Part shown: positions 7,945 to 16,999 of the stretch, piece by piece
Position numbering within the stretch: position 1 is the first letter of the stretch
Layout: every line of letters starts with the position of its first letter
Assembly: GCF_001279525.1 (NCBI RefSeq)
Contig: NZ_LGDY01000129.1
Span: forward strand, 1-52,883
Origin: Nocardia sp. NRRL S-836
GTDB lineage: Bacteria > Actinomycetota > Actinomycetes > Mycobacteriales > Pseudonocardiaceae
Direction of reading: 5' to 3'
DNA length: 52,883 bases
Program-made: the position numbers and the translations under genes
Notes under the pieces: generated by a model
Seen by the model: only the letters and a program-made list of their open reading frames with translations
Databases searched by the model: none
What the model was told of the DNA's origin: nothing

Positions 7945-10806
7945 CTACCTGCTGCTGCCGGTCGAGTAGAGCATGGCCGCCAGCTGCGTGCGTCGCTGGA
8001 TTCCCAGTTTGCGGTAGATGTGCGTGAGGTGGAACTCGACAGCCCGCCGCGACACGGACAGCTTGCGGGCCACCTCGTCGTTCGACGCGCCCGCGGCGAC
8101 CATGCTGGCCACGCGGTGCTCCTGCGGTGTCAGCGGGGAGTCCGCGGGAACGGGGGTGGCCGGCCGGAGGCCGGAACGCCCCAACGCCTCCGGCGGCAGT
8201 GCGGCGAGCTTGCTGAGCAACGGCCGCGATCCGCACCGCTCGGCGGCGGCCTTCGCCTGAGCCAGCTCCTCCCGGGCGAGCTTCTGCTGCCCGTGGTGCC
8301 ACCTCGTCGTCCCGAGCTCCACGAGGATCGTCGCGCGCAGCAGCAGTGCCTGTGCGCCACGCAGAACGTGCTCGGCCTCCATGAGCCACGGCAGCGCCGC
8401 GGCACCGCCGGTCGCCATGCCGACGGTGAGCATCGCGCGGGCCAGGCTCGGCGCGGAAGCCCACCTCTTGGCCAGTTCCAGCTCCTCCAGTGCCAGTTGC
8501 ACCGCCTCCAGCGACTGACCCAGGTGGAGGTGCGCAACAGCAGCGTACGACCGCCACGGCAGGACAGCGGGACCGGTGGCACCCCACGACTTCAGCCGTC
8601 GCCCGCACTCCAGGTGGTCCCTGAGTGCGCCGGCGCTGTCGCCCAGCCGCATGCGGAGGTGACCGCGCCCGTGCAGGAGGCTGGTGTGGTGCCAGCTGTC
8701 CGGCAACGGGCTGGTGAGGCCGATGGGTTCGACCAGCTCCCGTGCCGCTTCGACGTCACCGAGGTGCAGCAGCGCGGACAGAAGTGCGTCCATCGGCCAG
8801 ATCTGAGCGGGGTGGCGTTGGTGCAGGTTCATCCGCTGGGCCTTGGCCAGTGCGAGCCGGGCGTCGACGACGGCCTGGGCCAGCGCCCCGCGCTGGAAGT
8901 GCACCCGCGACCGCAGGGTGTGGCCCAGCACGAAGATCAGGTCCAGTTTGTGGCGATGGGCTGCCAGGATCGCCTCACTGGAGTACCTCAGGGCCAGGTC
9001 GAGCTCGTTGGTCCGGATCAGCGAGTTGATGGCGGCCATCATCCGCTGCGGGTCCTGCGCGATCGACACCGCGCCCGCGGACAACGCGACCAGCGCGGCC
9101 TCGCGGGACGTCGTCAGGTCTTCGCCGCGGTTGCTCAGGTCCTCCGCGACCAGCGCGGCCAGCGCACGGCCACGGGCGTCCCCGCGCCGCCAGTCGACGG
9201 GGAAGCGGTCCGCGGCGACGTCGTGCTCCCCGGACTGCTCGGTCGGCAGGGTGACGCGGAGCGCGAGGCGCAGCTGAGCGGAGTACTCCGGCGCGGAGGC
9301 GCACATCCTGGCGATGGACTCGCTCAACGCTCCGCGCGCGTCCTCGTAACGCCCGTCGAGGTAGAGCGCCCGGGACAGCAGGGAGGTGACGTCGAGCAGG
9401 AGCTCGGGCTCCTCGATGTCCTCCAGCGCCTGCTTGAGGTGCGTGGCCGCCTGGTCGGGGTCGAAGAACGACTCGGCGTGACCGAGCTTGACCAGCAGCC
9501 TCGTCCTGACCTCGGCCGGCACGTCTTCCTGCAGCGCCCTGGTGAGGAAGCTCGCGGCGGTGGTCGCGTCACCGTCGTCCAGCAGCTCGCCCGCTGCCTG
9601 GAACAACGCGTCGGCGGCCCACCGGCCGAGTTTCGAAGCGGTGCACTGGACGTGACGCGCGATCAGCGCCGCTCGTGCCCCGGACGCGTGCAGGCTCGCG
9701 GCGGTCCGTGCGTGGAGGTCGTCCCTGGCCGCGCGGGTGATCGAGCTCGTGATCGCGTCCTTGAACACGGAGTGGGTGAACGCGGGCTTCCCGGCGTCGG
9801 CCATCAACCCCAGCCGCGCCAGCCGGCCAACGCCGTCGGCCGCTTCGGGCAACGTCATCCCGGCGACCTCGGCCGCGAGGCCCAGTTCCGCGGGTTCCAC
9901 GACCGCGATCGTCCTGGCCAGCTGGACCAGCTGCGCGGACTCGCGGTGCAGCTGCGCCAGCGCCGACTCGCCCAGCTCCTGCACCCCGTACGAGGCCGGG
10001 ATCTCCGGCACGCCGGCGTCGGACGCCTCCAGCGTCGACAGCAGGTGGCGGAGAACCAGCGGATTTCCACCGGTGGCGGTGTGACTGGCCTTGGTGAGCT
10101 CGGGTTCGGGCTGACGGCCGAGCACCAGCTCGGCGAACCCCGGCAGGTCCTGCGCGGTGAAACCGCCGATCCGCACGCGGGTGGCGTAGATCTGCATCTC
10201 CGCGATCTGGAGCGGGTCCGCGGGGTACACCCCGGTCGTGCAGCTGAGCACGACGGCGAGCGGCAGGTTGGTCGCTCGCCGCATGAGGTAGTTGAGCCAC
10301 TGCAGCGACGAGGTGTCGGCCCACTGCAGGTCGTCGACGATGAAGCAGACCGGTCCGCGGCCCGAGAGCTCGCTCACGAGCTGGTACAGCTCGTTGTACC
10401 GCTGGTGGATCGCCGGTTCGTCGAAGTCGGCCGCGGCGCGGTTGCCCGCTCCTGACCCGTCGGTCGCGCCGGGACCCGTGCCGATGATCGACTCCAGGGC
10501 GTCCGCCTCCGGCCCCGCGGCGAGGTTCTCGAACAACTGCCGGACGACGGAGAACGACATGAACCTGTCGAGAGTGGACGTCACCGCGCCGGCCACCTGG
10601 AACCCGCGCGCACCGGCGGCTTCGGCCACCTCGCTCAACAGCGTCGTCTTGCCCATCCCGGTGGTGCCCTCCATCAGCACCACCGCCGGCGTGCCCATCT
10701 CCGCCGCGTTGAGCGCGCTGACCAGGCGACCCAGTTCGTTGCTCCGCTGTACCAACCCAGGCGCGTCAGTGGAAATCTTGTGGGTTTCGTTGCGCTGCTG
10801 AGCCAT
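7945..10806 (-). CDS. Large ATP-binding LuxR-family (LAL) transcriptional regulator
   Basis: This 953-residue protein is a typical LAL regulator. Residues 47-55 carry the Walker A motif GTTGMGKTT, and Walker B is CFIVDDLQWAD near 155. A long helical TPR-like middle follows, and the C-terminal LuxR helix-turn-helix (about 885-945) includes SNDEVARKLSVSRRAVEFHL. Such proteins are usually pathway-specific activators of polyketide and other specialised-metabolite clusters. Its stop lies 13 bp from that of the salicylate-synthase-like gene, and its 5' end faces the KAS III operon across about 700 bp, so that operon is the likeliest target. Confidence 0.92.
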   Translation of the reverse strand: MAQQRNETHKISTDAPGLVQRSNELGRLVSALNAAEMGTPAVVLMEGTTGMGKTTLLSEVAEAAGARGFQVAGAVTSTLDRFMSFSVVRQLFENLAAGPEADALESIIGTGPGATDGSGAGNRAAADFDEPAIHQRYNELYQLVSELSGRGPVCFIVDDLQWADTSSLQWLNYLMRRATNLPLAVVLSCTTGVYPADPLQIAEMQIYATRVRIGGFTAQDLPGFAELVLGRQPEPELTKASHTATGGNPLVLRHLLSTLEASDAGVPEIPASYGVQELGESALAQLHRESAQLVQLARTIAVVEPAELGLAAEVAGMTLPEAADGVGRLARLGLMADAGKPAFTHSVFKDAITSSITRAARDDLHARTAASLHASGARAALIARHVQCTASKLGRWAADALFQAAGELLDDGDATTAASFLTRALQEDVPAEVRTRLLVKLGHAESFFDPDQAATHLKQALEDIEEPELLLDVTSLLSRALYLDGRYEDARGALSESIARMCASAPEYSAQLRLALRVTLPTEQSGEHDVAADRFPVDWRRGDARGRALAALVAEDLSNRGEDLTTSREAALVALSAGAVSIAQDPQRMMAAINSLIRTNELDLALRYSSEAILAAHRHKLDLIFVLGHTLRSRVHFQRGALAQAVVDARLALAKAQRMNLHQRHPAQIWPMDALLSALLHLGDVEAARELVEPIGLTSPLPDSWHHTSLLHGRGHLRMRLGDSAGALRDHLECGRRLKSWGATGPAVLPWRSYAAVAHLHLGQSLEAVQLALEELELAKRWASAPSLARAMLTVGMATGGAAALPWLMEAEHVLRGAQALLLRATILVELGTTRWHHGQQKLAREELAQAKAAAERCGSRPLLSKLAALPPEALGRSGLRPATPVPADSPLTPQEHRVASMVAAGASNDEVARKLSVSRRAVEFHLTHIYRKLGIQRRTQLAAMLYSTGSSR

Positions 10807-11519
10807 TTGCGGAGCTCCGTTGCAAGTCGGTCCGGTTGTTGAGCACCAGCGACACCTTCATCCGACGCAGCCCGATCACCGGCGCCACCGCGATCGGACT
10901 GCTCGCGCTGGACCCGGGCGAGACCTACCGGGGTGTCCCGGGCACCGATCTGTCCTGACGACACGGCAGGCGTCACGCCCTCGTCATCCCCGGGACAGCG
11001 CACTTCGCGGCCGGCGCTGCACTCCCAGGCTCGGAGTCCCCTCCTCCATCCACCGAGTTCTTCGCTGCGCCGAACTTATCTGGCGTGGACGAGTCGTTGC
11101 TGGCCAGCGACTACGGATGCCCTGCCGTCCACAGATCGCTGCCCGTTATCTCACCCGGTCGGGCGATCTGGCACGCCTGCACCCACCCTGAGCAGCTTGC
11201 GCGGGGTTCGTCCACGGCGTGGGACCGGCCGCGGACAGCCACGGCCACCGCCACCACGACCGCGGTTCGCGGGCCGCACTGCCAGGACGTCCTGACTCCG
11301 GCGGTCCACCCGGGAGGACGCGATCGCCTTGACGCTGCGCATGAGCGAGGGCCGGTCCGCATCGCGACTCATTGAGACACAAGGTCTATAAGTCCATCGG
11401 AAAACGGTCTTGGACATCAGGTGAACCCGGAAAGCAGACTGATGTCACTCGACCGTCCCAGCCGGATGTGCCGGGTCCTCGAATCGAAAAGAAGACTCGA
11501 CATCAAGGACACCACGATT
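10807..11519. other. Divergent intergenic region between LAL regulator and KAS III operon
   Basis: These 713 bp separate the leftward LAL gene from the rightward KAS III operon and should carry both promoters. I find no convincing gene. Short open frames are present on both strands, but they lack a ribosome-binding site, plausible composition or recognisable motifs. I could not pick a reliable -10/-35 pair or a strong inverted repeat. Confidence 0.5.
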
Positions 11520-12506
11520 GTGCCTTCACCGACTGCGGCGATCACCGCCATAGCCACCTGCCTTCCCTCGACGAGGGTGACCAACGCCGAGCTGTCGCAG
11601 CGGCTCGACACCACCGACCGGTGGATCAGGAGCCGAACGGGCATCGCGGAGAGGCGGCGGGCCGACGGAAAAGGCCCGGTGCTCGCCATGGCCACGTCCG
11701 CGGGCGCCGCCGTGCTGGAGGTGGCCGGCCACCGGACGGTTGACCTGGTGCTGGTGGCGACGTCCAGCCCTGATCGTCCCAGTCCCGCCGTGGCGCCGCA
11801 GCTCGCGAGCCGGCTGGGGCTGGGCTTCGTGCCCGCTTTCGACATCTCCGCCGTGTGCAGTGGATTCCTCTATGCCACCAACATCGCTTCTTCCTTGATA
11901 CGGTCCGGTGCGTTCAGGAGCATCCTCATCGTCGCCTCCGAGGCGTACTCCCGAATCGTGGACCCCGACGACCGGGCGACCTCCGTGATCTTCGGAGACG
12001 GAGCGGGAGCGGCTCTCGTGGTCGCGGGAGGAACCGCCTCGGGCAGCGAGGTCCTGGCCGAGGACTGGGGCAGCGACGGCGACGGGTGTGACCTGCTCCA
12101 AGTAGGACCGGCCGGCGGCGATGTGCGGAACTACTTCAGCATGAGCGGGCGAGAAGTCTATCTGCGCGCCATAGAAACCATGTCCACATCGGTCAGGGCC
12201 GTGTCCGAGCGCTGTTCGTGGCACACCGACGAAATAGACGTTCTGGTTCCTCACCAGGCGAACAGGCGCATCATCGAGGCCGTCGCGAAGAAGCTGTCGA
12301 TGCCGGCGGACCGTGCCGTGGTGTCGCTGGAGAAGACCGGGAACACGGCGGCGGCCTCGATTCCCCTCGCCCTCGCTCACGCGATGACCACCGGGATGGT
12401 GCGCGCCGGCGACCGCGTGGTGATGACCGCTTTCGGCGGTGGCCTCACCTGGGCGTCCACCGCGCTCCGCTGGGGAGAGGTCGGACTCGCCGAGGTCGAG
12501 CTGTGA
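11520..12506 (+). CDS. 3-oxoacyl-ACP synthase III (KAS III / FabH-like)
   Basis: The 328-residue thiolase-fold condensing enzyme has the Cys-His-Asn triad of KAS III: Cys113 (AVCSGFLYA), His245 (PHQANRR) and Asn275 (GNTAAAS). Enzymes of this family prime chains by condensing an acyl-CoA with malonyl-ACP, or join ACP-bound units, as in tetronate assembly. I chose the GTG at 11520-11522 with AAGGA upstream; it gives the normal family length, and 33 extra upstream codons are not needed. Its stop overlaps the GTG of the ECH-ACP gene. It begins a four-gene operon of KAS III, ECH-ACP, KAS II and P450. Confidence 0.92.
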   Translation: MPSPTAAITAIATCLPSTRVTNAELSQRLDTTDRWIRSRTGIAERRRADGKGPVLAMATSAGAAVLEVAGHRTVDLVLVATSSPDRPSPAVAPQLASRLGLGFVPAFDISAVCSGFLYATNIASSLIRSGAFRSILIVASEAYSRIVDPDDRATSVIFGDGAGAALVVAGGTASGSEVLAEDWGSDGDGCDLLQVGPAGGDVRNYFSMSGREVYLRAIETMSTSVRAVSERCSWHTDEIDVLVPHQANRRIIEAVAKKLSMPADRAVVSLEKTGNTAAASIPLALAHAMTTGMVRAGDRVVMTAFGGGLTWASTALRWGEVGLAEVEL

Positions 12507-13492
12507 TCCGCGACGTCCTGGACCGCGTCGAGGTGACCGAGGCCGACGGCGTCGTGCGGATCCGCCTGAACGGCGGCCCCGCCGGGACCGTGCTCGACCT
12601 GGCCACGGTCGCGGAGCTGACGCGAGCGGTCGAAGGTGCCGCGGAGAGGTCCGCTCGCGTCCTGGTGCTCAGCGGGGCGGGCGACTCGTTCTGCCTCGGC
12701 GCGGACCGCCGGGAGATGAAGAACGTGGTTCGCGTGCAGGGCGCCGACTCGACGGCCCAGCGGGTCTCGGACACCGCGTCCAGGCTCTGCCGGGCGATCG
12801 AGCAGTTCCCGGGCGTCACCATCGCCCACCTGCACGGCAAGGTCATCGGCGCCGGTCTCGTCCTGGCCCTGTGCTGCGATCTGCGGGTGGCGCACGAGCT
12901 CTCGACGTGCAGGTTGCCCGAGCTCGCCCTCAACTTCCCCGTCGCCTGGGGCGGTGCGCTCCCGCGCCTCCTCGCCGAGCTGGGCCCTTCCACCGTCAAG
13001 GAGCTGGTTCTCCTCGGACGGGAGATGAGCGCGCCGGAAGCCGTGGGGAGGAACGTCCTGCACTTCCAGGGAACGGCCGACGAGGCCGAGAAGGTCGTGA
13101 ACGGCGCGATCGCGCGGTGCAGCCGCTATTCCCCTTCCGCCGTGGCCGAGTTCAAGCGCCACGTCGACGCCTGCCGGCGTGGCCTCTCGCCGGAGGGCAG
13201 CCTCGCACTCGAAAAGCAGGCACTCGTGAACAGGTTCCACACCATGCCTCAAGGAGCGAAGATGTACGAATACCTGAGCAACCTCCTCAAGAACCGGTTC
13301 GACCTGGAGGCCGAGACCAAGCCCGGTCTCACCTTCGAAGAGCTCGACGTCGACTCGCTGACGCGCGCGGAGCTGGGCGCCTACCTGGAGGACAACCTCG
13401 GCGCGACCATCGACGACCGGGCCATCACCGGTGACACCACCATCGAGGACCTCGCCGCACTGCTCACCGCGGCGGGCGTCGCAGCGCCATGA
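12503..13492 (+). CDS. Enoyl-CoA hydratase/isomerase - acyl carrier protein fusion
   Basis: The frame encodes 329 residues with two domains. Residues 1-250 form a complete crotonase-fold enzyme: oxyanion segments around 58-66 and 116-125 (GAGLVLALCCD), and LPE139-140 supplying one conserved glutamate. The second catalytic glutamate of hydratases (GGGxELA) is replaced by Val120, so isomerase, decarboxylase or dehydratase chemistry on a bound intermediate is possible. Residues 254-329 are a full ACP with the phosphopantetheine serine in DVDSL (Ser285). Met254 (ATG 13262) is preceded by a perfect AAGGAG, so a free ACP may also be made. The GTG start overlaps the KAS III stop, and the stop overlaps the KAS II ATG. 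Confidence 0.85.
   Translation: MIRDVLDRVEVTEADGVVRIRLNGGPAGTVLDLATVAELTRAVEGAAERSARVLVLSGAGDSFCLGADRREMKNVVRVQGADSTAQRVSDTASRLCRAIEQFPGVTIAHLHGKVIGAGLVLALCCDLRVAHELSTCRLPELALNFPVAWGGALPRLLAELGPSTVKELVLLGREMSAPEAVGRNVLHFQGTADEAEKVVNGAIARCSRYSPSAVAEFKRHVDACRRGLSPEGSLALEKQALVNRFHTMPQGAKMYEYLSNLLKNRFDLEAETKPGLTFEELDVDSLTRAELGAYLEDNLGATIDDRAITGDTTIEDLAALLTAAGVAAP
13251..13264 (+). promoter_or_regulatory. Internal ribosome-binding site and ATG before the ACP domain
   Basis: AAGGAG at 13251-13256 lies five bases before an in-frame ATG (13262) exactly at the hydratase-ACP domain boundary. This is the ideal layout for independent translation of a 76-residue ACP, although no stop codon ends the hydratase upstream. 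The site suggests either dual products or a recently lost hydratase stop codon. Confidence 0.55.
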
Positions 13493-14727
13493 TCCCGTCG
13501 GTCCCGGCCTCCGGCCGCGTCGTGATCACCGGCATCGGGATGATCACCCCCGCGGGGGCCGACGCCACCAGCAGCTGGGCGGCCGTCCGCGACGGCGCCA
13601 CCAGCGCGGGACACGACCCCCGGCTGGCCTCTTCACCCGTTCCGCTCTCCTGCGCCGTGCCGGACTTCGACCCCGTGGCACGGCTGGGCTCAGGAGCCCG
13701 CCGCATGGACCGCTGCACCCAGTTCGCGGTCGCCGCGGCGCAGGAGGCGGTCGAAGACTCGGGGCACCACCCCGACTTCGGCGGGCGCCTGCGGGTCGGG
13801 GTGGTCATGGGCACGGCCTTCGGCGGTGTGGGGAGCTGGGAGGAACAGGCGCACAGGCTGGCGGACCGAGGTGCTCGGGCGGTTCACCCGCTCACGATCC
13901 CCATGGGCATCGGCAGCAGCGTCGCGTCGGCGATCGCCGCGCACTTCAGCCTGCACGGGCCGGTACAGGCCGTGGCGACGGCGTGCGCCGCGGGGACCAC
14001 CGCCCTGGGCGCGGCTGTCGACGCCCTGCTCCTGGGCCAGTGCGACGTCGCGCTGGCCGGTGGTGCGGACGCCGCCATCACGCCCGTGGTGGCCGCCGCG
14101 TTCAGCAAGATCGGCGCCCTCTCGTGCAGGCTCGACAGTCCCGGGTCCGCGTCGAGACCGTTCGACCGGCGACGGGACGGGTTCGTGCTCGGCGAAGGTG
14201 CGGCGGTGCTGGTGCTGGAGCGCGAGTCCGCTGCCGAGGCACGCGGCGTGGTCCCGTACGCCAGAGTGCTCGGCCATGCGTCCACCTGCGACGCCTACCA
14301 CCTGACCTCGCCGGAGCCGAGCGGGAGGTTCGCGGCACTCGCGGTGCGCGAGGCGCTCGACCGGTCCGGCGTGAGGGCGGAGGAGGTCGGTTATCTCAAC
14401 GCGCACGCCACCGGCACGCCGGAAGGCGACGCCGTCGAGGCCCGCCTGATCTCGGAGGTGTTCGGCTCCACCGCGTTGGTGAGCTCCACCAAGGGTGTCA
14501 CCGGGCACATGATGGGCGCCGCCGGAGCGGTCGAAGCCGCGTTCACGGCGCTCGCCGTCCGGCACGGCGTCGTGCCGCCGACGGCCAACCTCGACGAACC
14601 CGACCCGGCGGCCGCGGCACTGGACCTGGTGCGCGGAGGGCCGCGGGCGGCCGACGTCCGGCTGGCCATGAGCAACTCCTTCGGCTTCGGCGGCCACAAC
14701 TCGACGGTACTGCTCGAAAAACCGTGA
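13489..14727 (+). CDS. 3-oxoacyl-ACP synthase II (KAS II / FabF-like)
   Basis: The 412-residue elongating ketosynthase has its active-site Cys166 in VATACAAGTTALG, His306 in NAHATGTP, Lys335 and His340 in KGVTGHMMGA, and the C-terminal SNSFGFGGHN motif. All catalytic residues of a decarboxylative Claisen condensing enzyme are present. No chain-length-factor partner follows, so it probably works as a homodimer, as in fatty-acid synthesis. The ATG overlaps the stop of the ECH-ACP gene (ATGA), which places the ACP next to its likely partner. Role: extension of an ACP-bound chain primed by the neighbouring KAS III. Confidence 0.93.
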   Translation: MIPSVPASGRVVITGIGMITPAGADATSSWAAVRDGATSAGHDPRLASSPVPLSCAVPDFDPVARLGSGARRMDRCTQFAVAAAQEAVEDSGHHPDFGGRLRVGVVMGTAFGGVGSWEEQAHRLADRGARAVHPLTIPMGIGSSVASAIAAHFSLHGPVQAVATACAAGTTALGAAVDALLLGQCDVALAGGADAAITPVVAAAFSKIGALSCRLDSPGSASRPFDRRRDGFVLGEGAAVLVLERESAAEARGVVPYARVLGHASTCDAYHLTSPEPSGRFAALAVREALDRSGVRAEEVGYLNAHATGTPEGDAVEARLISEVFGSTALVSSTKGVTGHMMGAAGAVEAAFTALAVRHGVVPPTANLDEPDPAAAALDLVRGGPRAADVRLAMSNSFGFGGHNSTVLLEKP

Positions 14728-14761
14728 ACCACCCGCACTGTCAACGAGAACAGGTGCTCCT

Positions 14762-15988
14762 GTGTGGTCGAACTCCAATGCACAGCTCGTGCGACCGCCC
14801 GCTCAGTCGGTCAAGGACTGGATCAGGTGTTCGGACCCGGACGACGTGCAGGTCCACTACGACGAACTGCGCGGCTACGGTCCGGTCGTGGAACTGCCGT
14901 GGGGCGGAGCACTGGTCCTGTCCCACCGCGGGGTGCAGCAAGCGTTTGCCGACGAGCGGCTCCTGCTCCCGGACGCGGCTTGGCGCGACCGGGAGACGGT
15001 GGACTGGCGCAGGAGCTTCGCCACAGTCGCGATGTGCGACAGCACGATCCAGCAGAACGCGCCGCTGCACACCGCGAGCCGGCGCCCCCTGTCGGCCGGC
15101 CTGACGGCACGTCGGACCCGCGAACTGTCCGGCACGATCGACGGCATCGCCCAACGCCTTGCGGCAGACGTGGCCGACCGGCTCCGGCGCGGTGAACAGG
15201 AGGACCTGGTGGCCGATTTCAGCCGGTTGCTGGCCGGCGAGACGGCGGCGCGGCTGATCGGCCTGCCGGTCGCCGACGCGAGGCGTCTCGGGCTGCTGGC
15301 GCAGCAGGTGATCGCGGTGGGTGACATCGCGCGGCGTCCGTCCGAGATGGCGCAGGCCGACCGCTCCGCGCGGGAGCTGAAGTCGTACCTCGAAGAGAAG
15401 GTGGCCGAGGACCACGACTCCGGGACGCACGGCCTCTTGCAGCAGTGGAGGGGCCGGCCGAGCCAAGAAGTCGTCATGAACTGCTACACCCTGGTTGAAG
15501 CGGGGATCACGACGTCGAGCGCGCTGCTGTCGTCCGCCCTGGTGGAGATGCTGTCGAGCGACGAGGCCCGGATCGGCCTGCTGGCCTCCGACGCCGCCTA
15601 CCGCACCGCCTTCGCGGACGAGGTGCTCCGGTGGGACCCGCCGGTGAAGCTGGTCTCCCGGTACGCGGCCGAACCGACCGTTGTCGACGGCTACCCGATC
15701 GCACGCGGCCAGTTCGTGCACATCGGGGTCGGCGCGGGCAGCCGGGACAGCGAGAAGTTCCCGGCACCGGGACGGTTCGCCCCGGGCCGGCCGAGCGAGA
15801 GGAGCCTGGCGTTCGGGTTCGGGATGCACTACTGCGTGGGCTCGTTCCTGGCCAAGGTGCAGTTCGACGCCGGTGTCCGAGCGATTGCCTCCCACGTGCC
15901 GCGCATGCGGCAGACCGGCGCTGTGGTCCGCAAACCCGGTCCGACCTTCACCGACATCATCAGCTTGGAGGTCGGAGCCAGAGCCTGA
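14762..15988 (+). CDS. Cytochrome P450
   Basis: The 408-residue soluble bacterial P450 has the heme-ligand loop FGFGMHYCVG, with the cysteine thiolate, and the ExxR motif EVLR. The I-helix is unusual: the normal (A/G)Gx(D/E)T(T/S) reads AGITTS, so the acid of the acid-alcohol pair is Thr. This loss is seen in some P450s with non-standard oxygen activation or substrate-assisted chemistry. The start is GTG 14762, 34 bp after the KAS II stop, so it is probably the last gene of the KAS operon and oxidises the ACP-bound or released product. The specific reaction is unknown. Confidence 0.92.
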   Translation: MWSNSNAQLVRPPAQSVKDWIRCSDPDDVQVHYDELRGYGPVVELPWGGALVLSHRGVQQAFADERLLLPDAAWRDRETVDWRRSFATVAMCDSTIQQNAPLHTASRRPLSAGLTARRTRELSGTIDGIAQRLAADVADRLRRGEQEDLVADFSRLLAGETAARLIGLPVADARRLGLLAQQVIAVGDIARRPSEMAQADRSARELKSYLEEKVAEDHDSGTHGLLQQWRGRPSQEVVMNCYTLVEAGITTSSALLSSALVEMLSSDEARIGLLASDAAYRTAFADEVLRWDPPVKLVSRYAAEPTVVDGYPIARGQFVHIGVGAGSRDSEKFPAPGRFAPGRPSERSLAFGFGMHYCVGSFLAKVQFDAGVRAIASHVPRMRQTGAVVRKPGPTFTDIISLEVGARA

Positions 15989-16018
15989 GCGTTGAAGCGG
16001 TGTCGTGCGGCCAGGCGC

Positions 16019-16915
16019 TCAGAACGCCGGAAGATAGGCGTCGAACGCCTTCACGACGTTGGCCACCACCTGGGAGCGCTGCGACCTGTGCCAGGCCAGC
16101 GCCATCGTCACCGTTGCCGCCCCGCGGAGGTGGCGGCACGCCGTGCCCGGCATGGGAACCGCCCGCGCGGACTCCGGCACCAGCCCGATGCCGAGGCCGG
16201 CCGCGACCAGCGCGAGCAGGGTCGGCAGGTTCGGTGCGACGTGCTTCCTCCTCGGGCTGAAACCGGCGTTGAGGCACATCTTCATCACCTCGTCGTCGAT
16301 TCCGGGATCCGGCTTCACCTCTGTCACGAAGGACTCGTCCCGCAGGTCGTCGACGTCCAGCGACGCCTTCTCGGCGAGGGGGTGTCCTGACGGGAAGACG
16401 GCGATCAGGGGCTCTTCGCACAGGGGCAGCAGCTCCACGCCGGTGTGGTGCAGGGGAGGGTGCACCACACCGAGGTCGAGCGTCTCCTCCCGGAGCTTGT
16501 CGCACTGCTCCTGCGACGACAGGTCCGAGTGGATCTCGAACTCGAGTCCCGGCAGCTTCTTCCGGATCGCCTGGACCATCAGCGGGAGGTGGCCGAAAGC
16601 CGCCGCGGCGGTGAAGCCGACGCGGACCAGGCCCGACCGCCCTCCGTCGAACAGCCGGACGCCCTGGATCCCGGCGTCGAGCCGGTTCAACGTGTGCAGC
16701 GCCTCGTCGAGGAAGAACTTGCCCGCCTCGGTGAGCTCCACCCGCCGCGTGGTCCGCGCGAGGAGGCAGACGCCGAGCTCCTTCTCCAACTGCCTGATCG
16801 CGTGCGACAGCGCGGGCTGGGCCATGCTGAGCCGCTTCGCGGCATGACCGAAGTGACATGTCTCGGCGACTGTCGCGAAGTACCTGAGATGCCGCAGCTC
16901 CACCTTGTTGACCAT
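16019..16915 (-). CDS. LysR-family transcriptional regulator
   Basis: The 298-residue protein has the LysR N-terminal helix-turn-helix (LRHLRYFATVAETCHFGHAA, followed by AQPALSHAIRQLE) and a periplasmic-binding-protein-like effector domain. I chose ATG 16913-16915 with GAGG upstream; the ATG seven codons earlier lacks a ribosome-binding site. It lies tail to tail with the P450 gene and downstream of the giant megasynthase gene, separated from it by a strong hairpin, so it is probably transcribed independently. The hairpin interval is also its only upstream non-coding DNA (16916-16999), so the promoter is short or lies within the giant gene. Confidence 0.92.
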   Translation of the reverse strand: MVNKVELRHLRYFATVAETCHFGHAAKRLSMAQPALSHAIRQLEKELGVCLLARTTRRVELTEAGKFFLDEALHTLNRLDAGIQGVRLFDGGRSGLVRVGFTAAAAFGHLPLMVQAIRKKLPGLEFEIHSDLSSQEQCDKLREETLDLGVVHPPLHHTGVELLPLCEEPLIAVFPSGHPLAEKASLDVDDLRDESFVTEVKPDPGIDDEVMKMCLNAGFSPRRKHVAPNLPTLLALVAAGLGIGLVPESARAVPMPGTACRHLRGAATVTMALAWHRSQRSQVVANVVKAFDAYLPAF

Positions 16916-16962
16916 GAAGAACCTCGCTCGTCTCATGTCGCGACATCAAGGAACAACACGAT

Positions 16963-16992
16963 CCGGTGGGGCCGCGGGTGCGGCCCCACCGG
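16963..16992 (-). terminator. Strong hairpin terminator downstream of the megasynthase gene
   Basis: Perfect 13-bp arms, CCGGTGGGGCCGC and its complement, close a 4-nt loop (16976-16979). On the minus strand the hairpin is followed by a T-rich stretch (GTGTTGTTCC). It begins 8 bp after the stop of the megasynthase gene. It should end that transcript before the LysR gene, and fits an intrinsic terminator. Confidence 0.75.
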
Positions 16993-16999
16993 AACTCGT

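Noticed and set aside
10839..10958. Possible short coding fragment downstream of the LAL start
   Set aside because: About 40 codons with plausible composition, but there is no ribosome-binding site or recognisable family, and the frame runs on into the LAL gene region.
11520..14727. Beta-branching cassette (HMG synthase, decarboxylating KS, hydratase, donor ACP)
   Set aside because: The KAS II keeps its active-site Cys166, while decarboxylating KS of such cassettes have Ser or Gln. The first enzyme has KAS III rather than HMG-synthase motifs, and only one hydratase is present.
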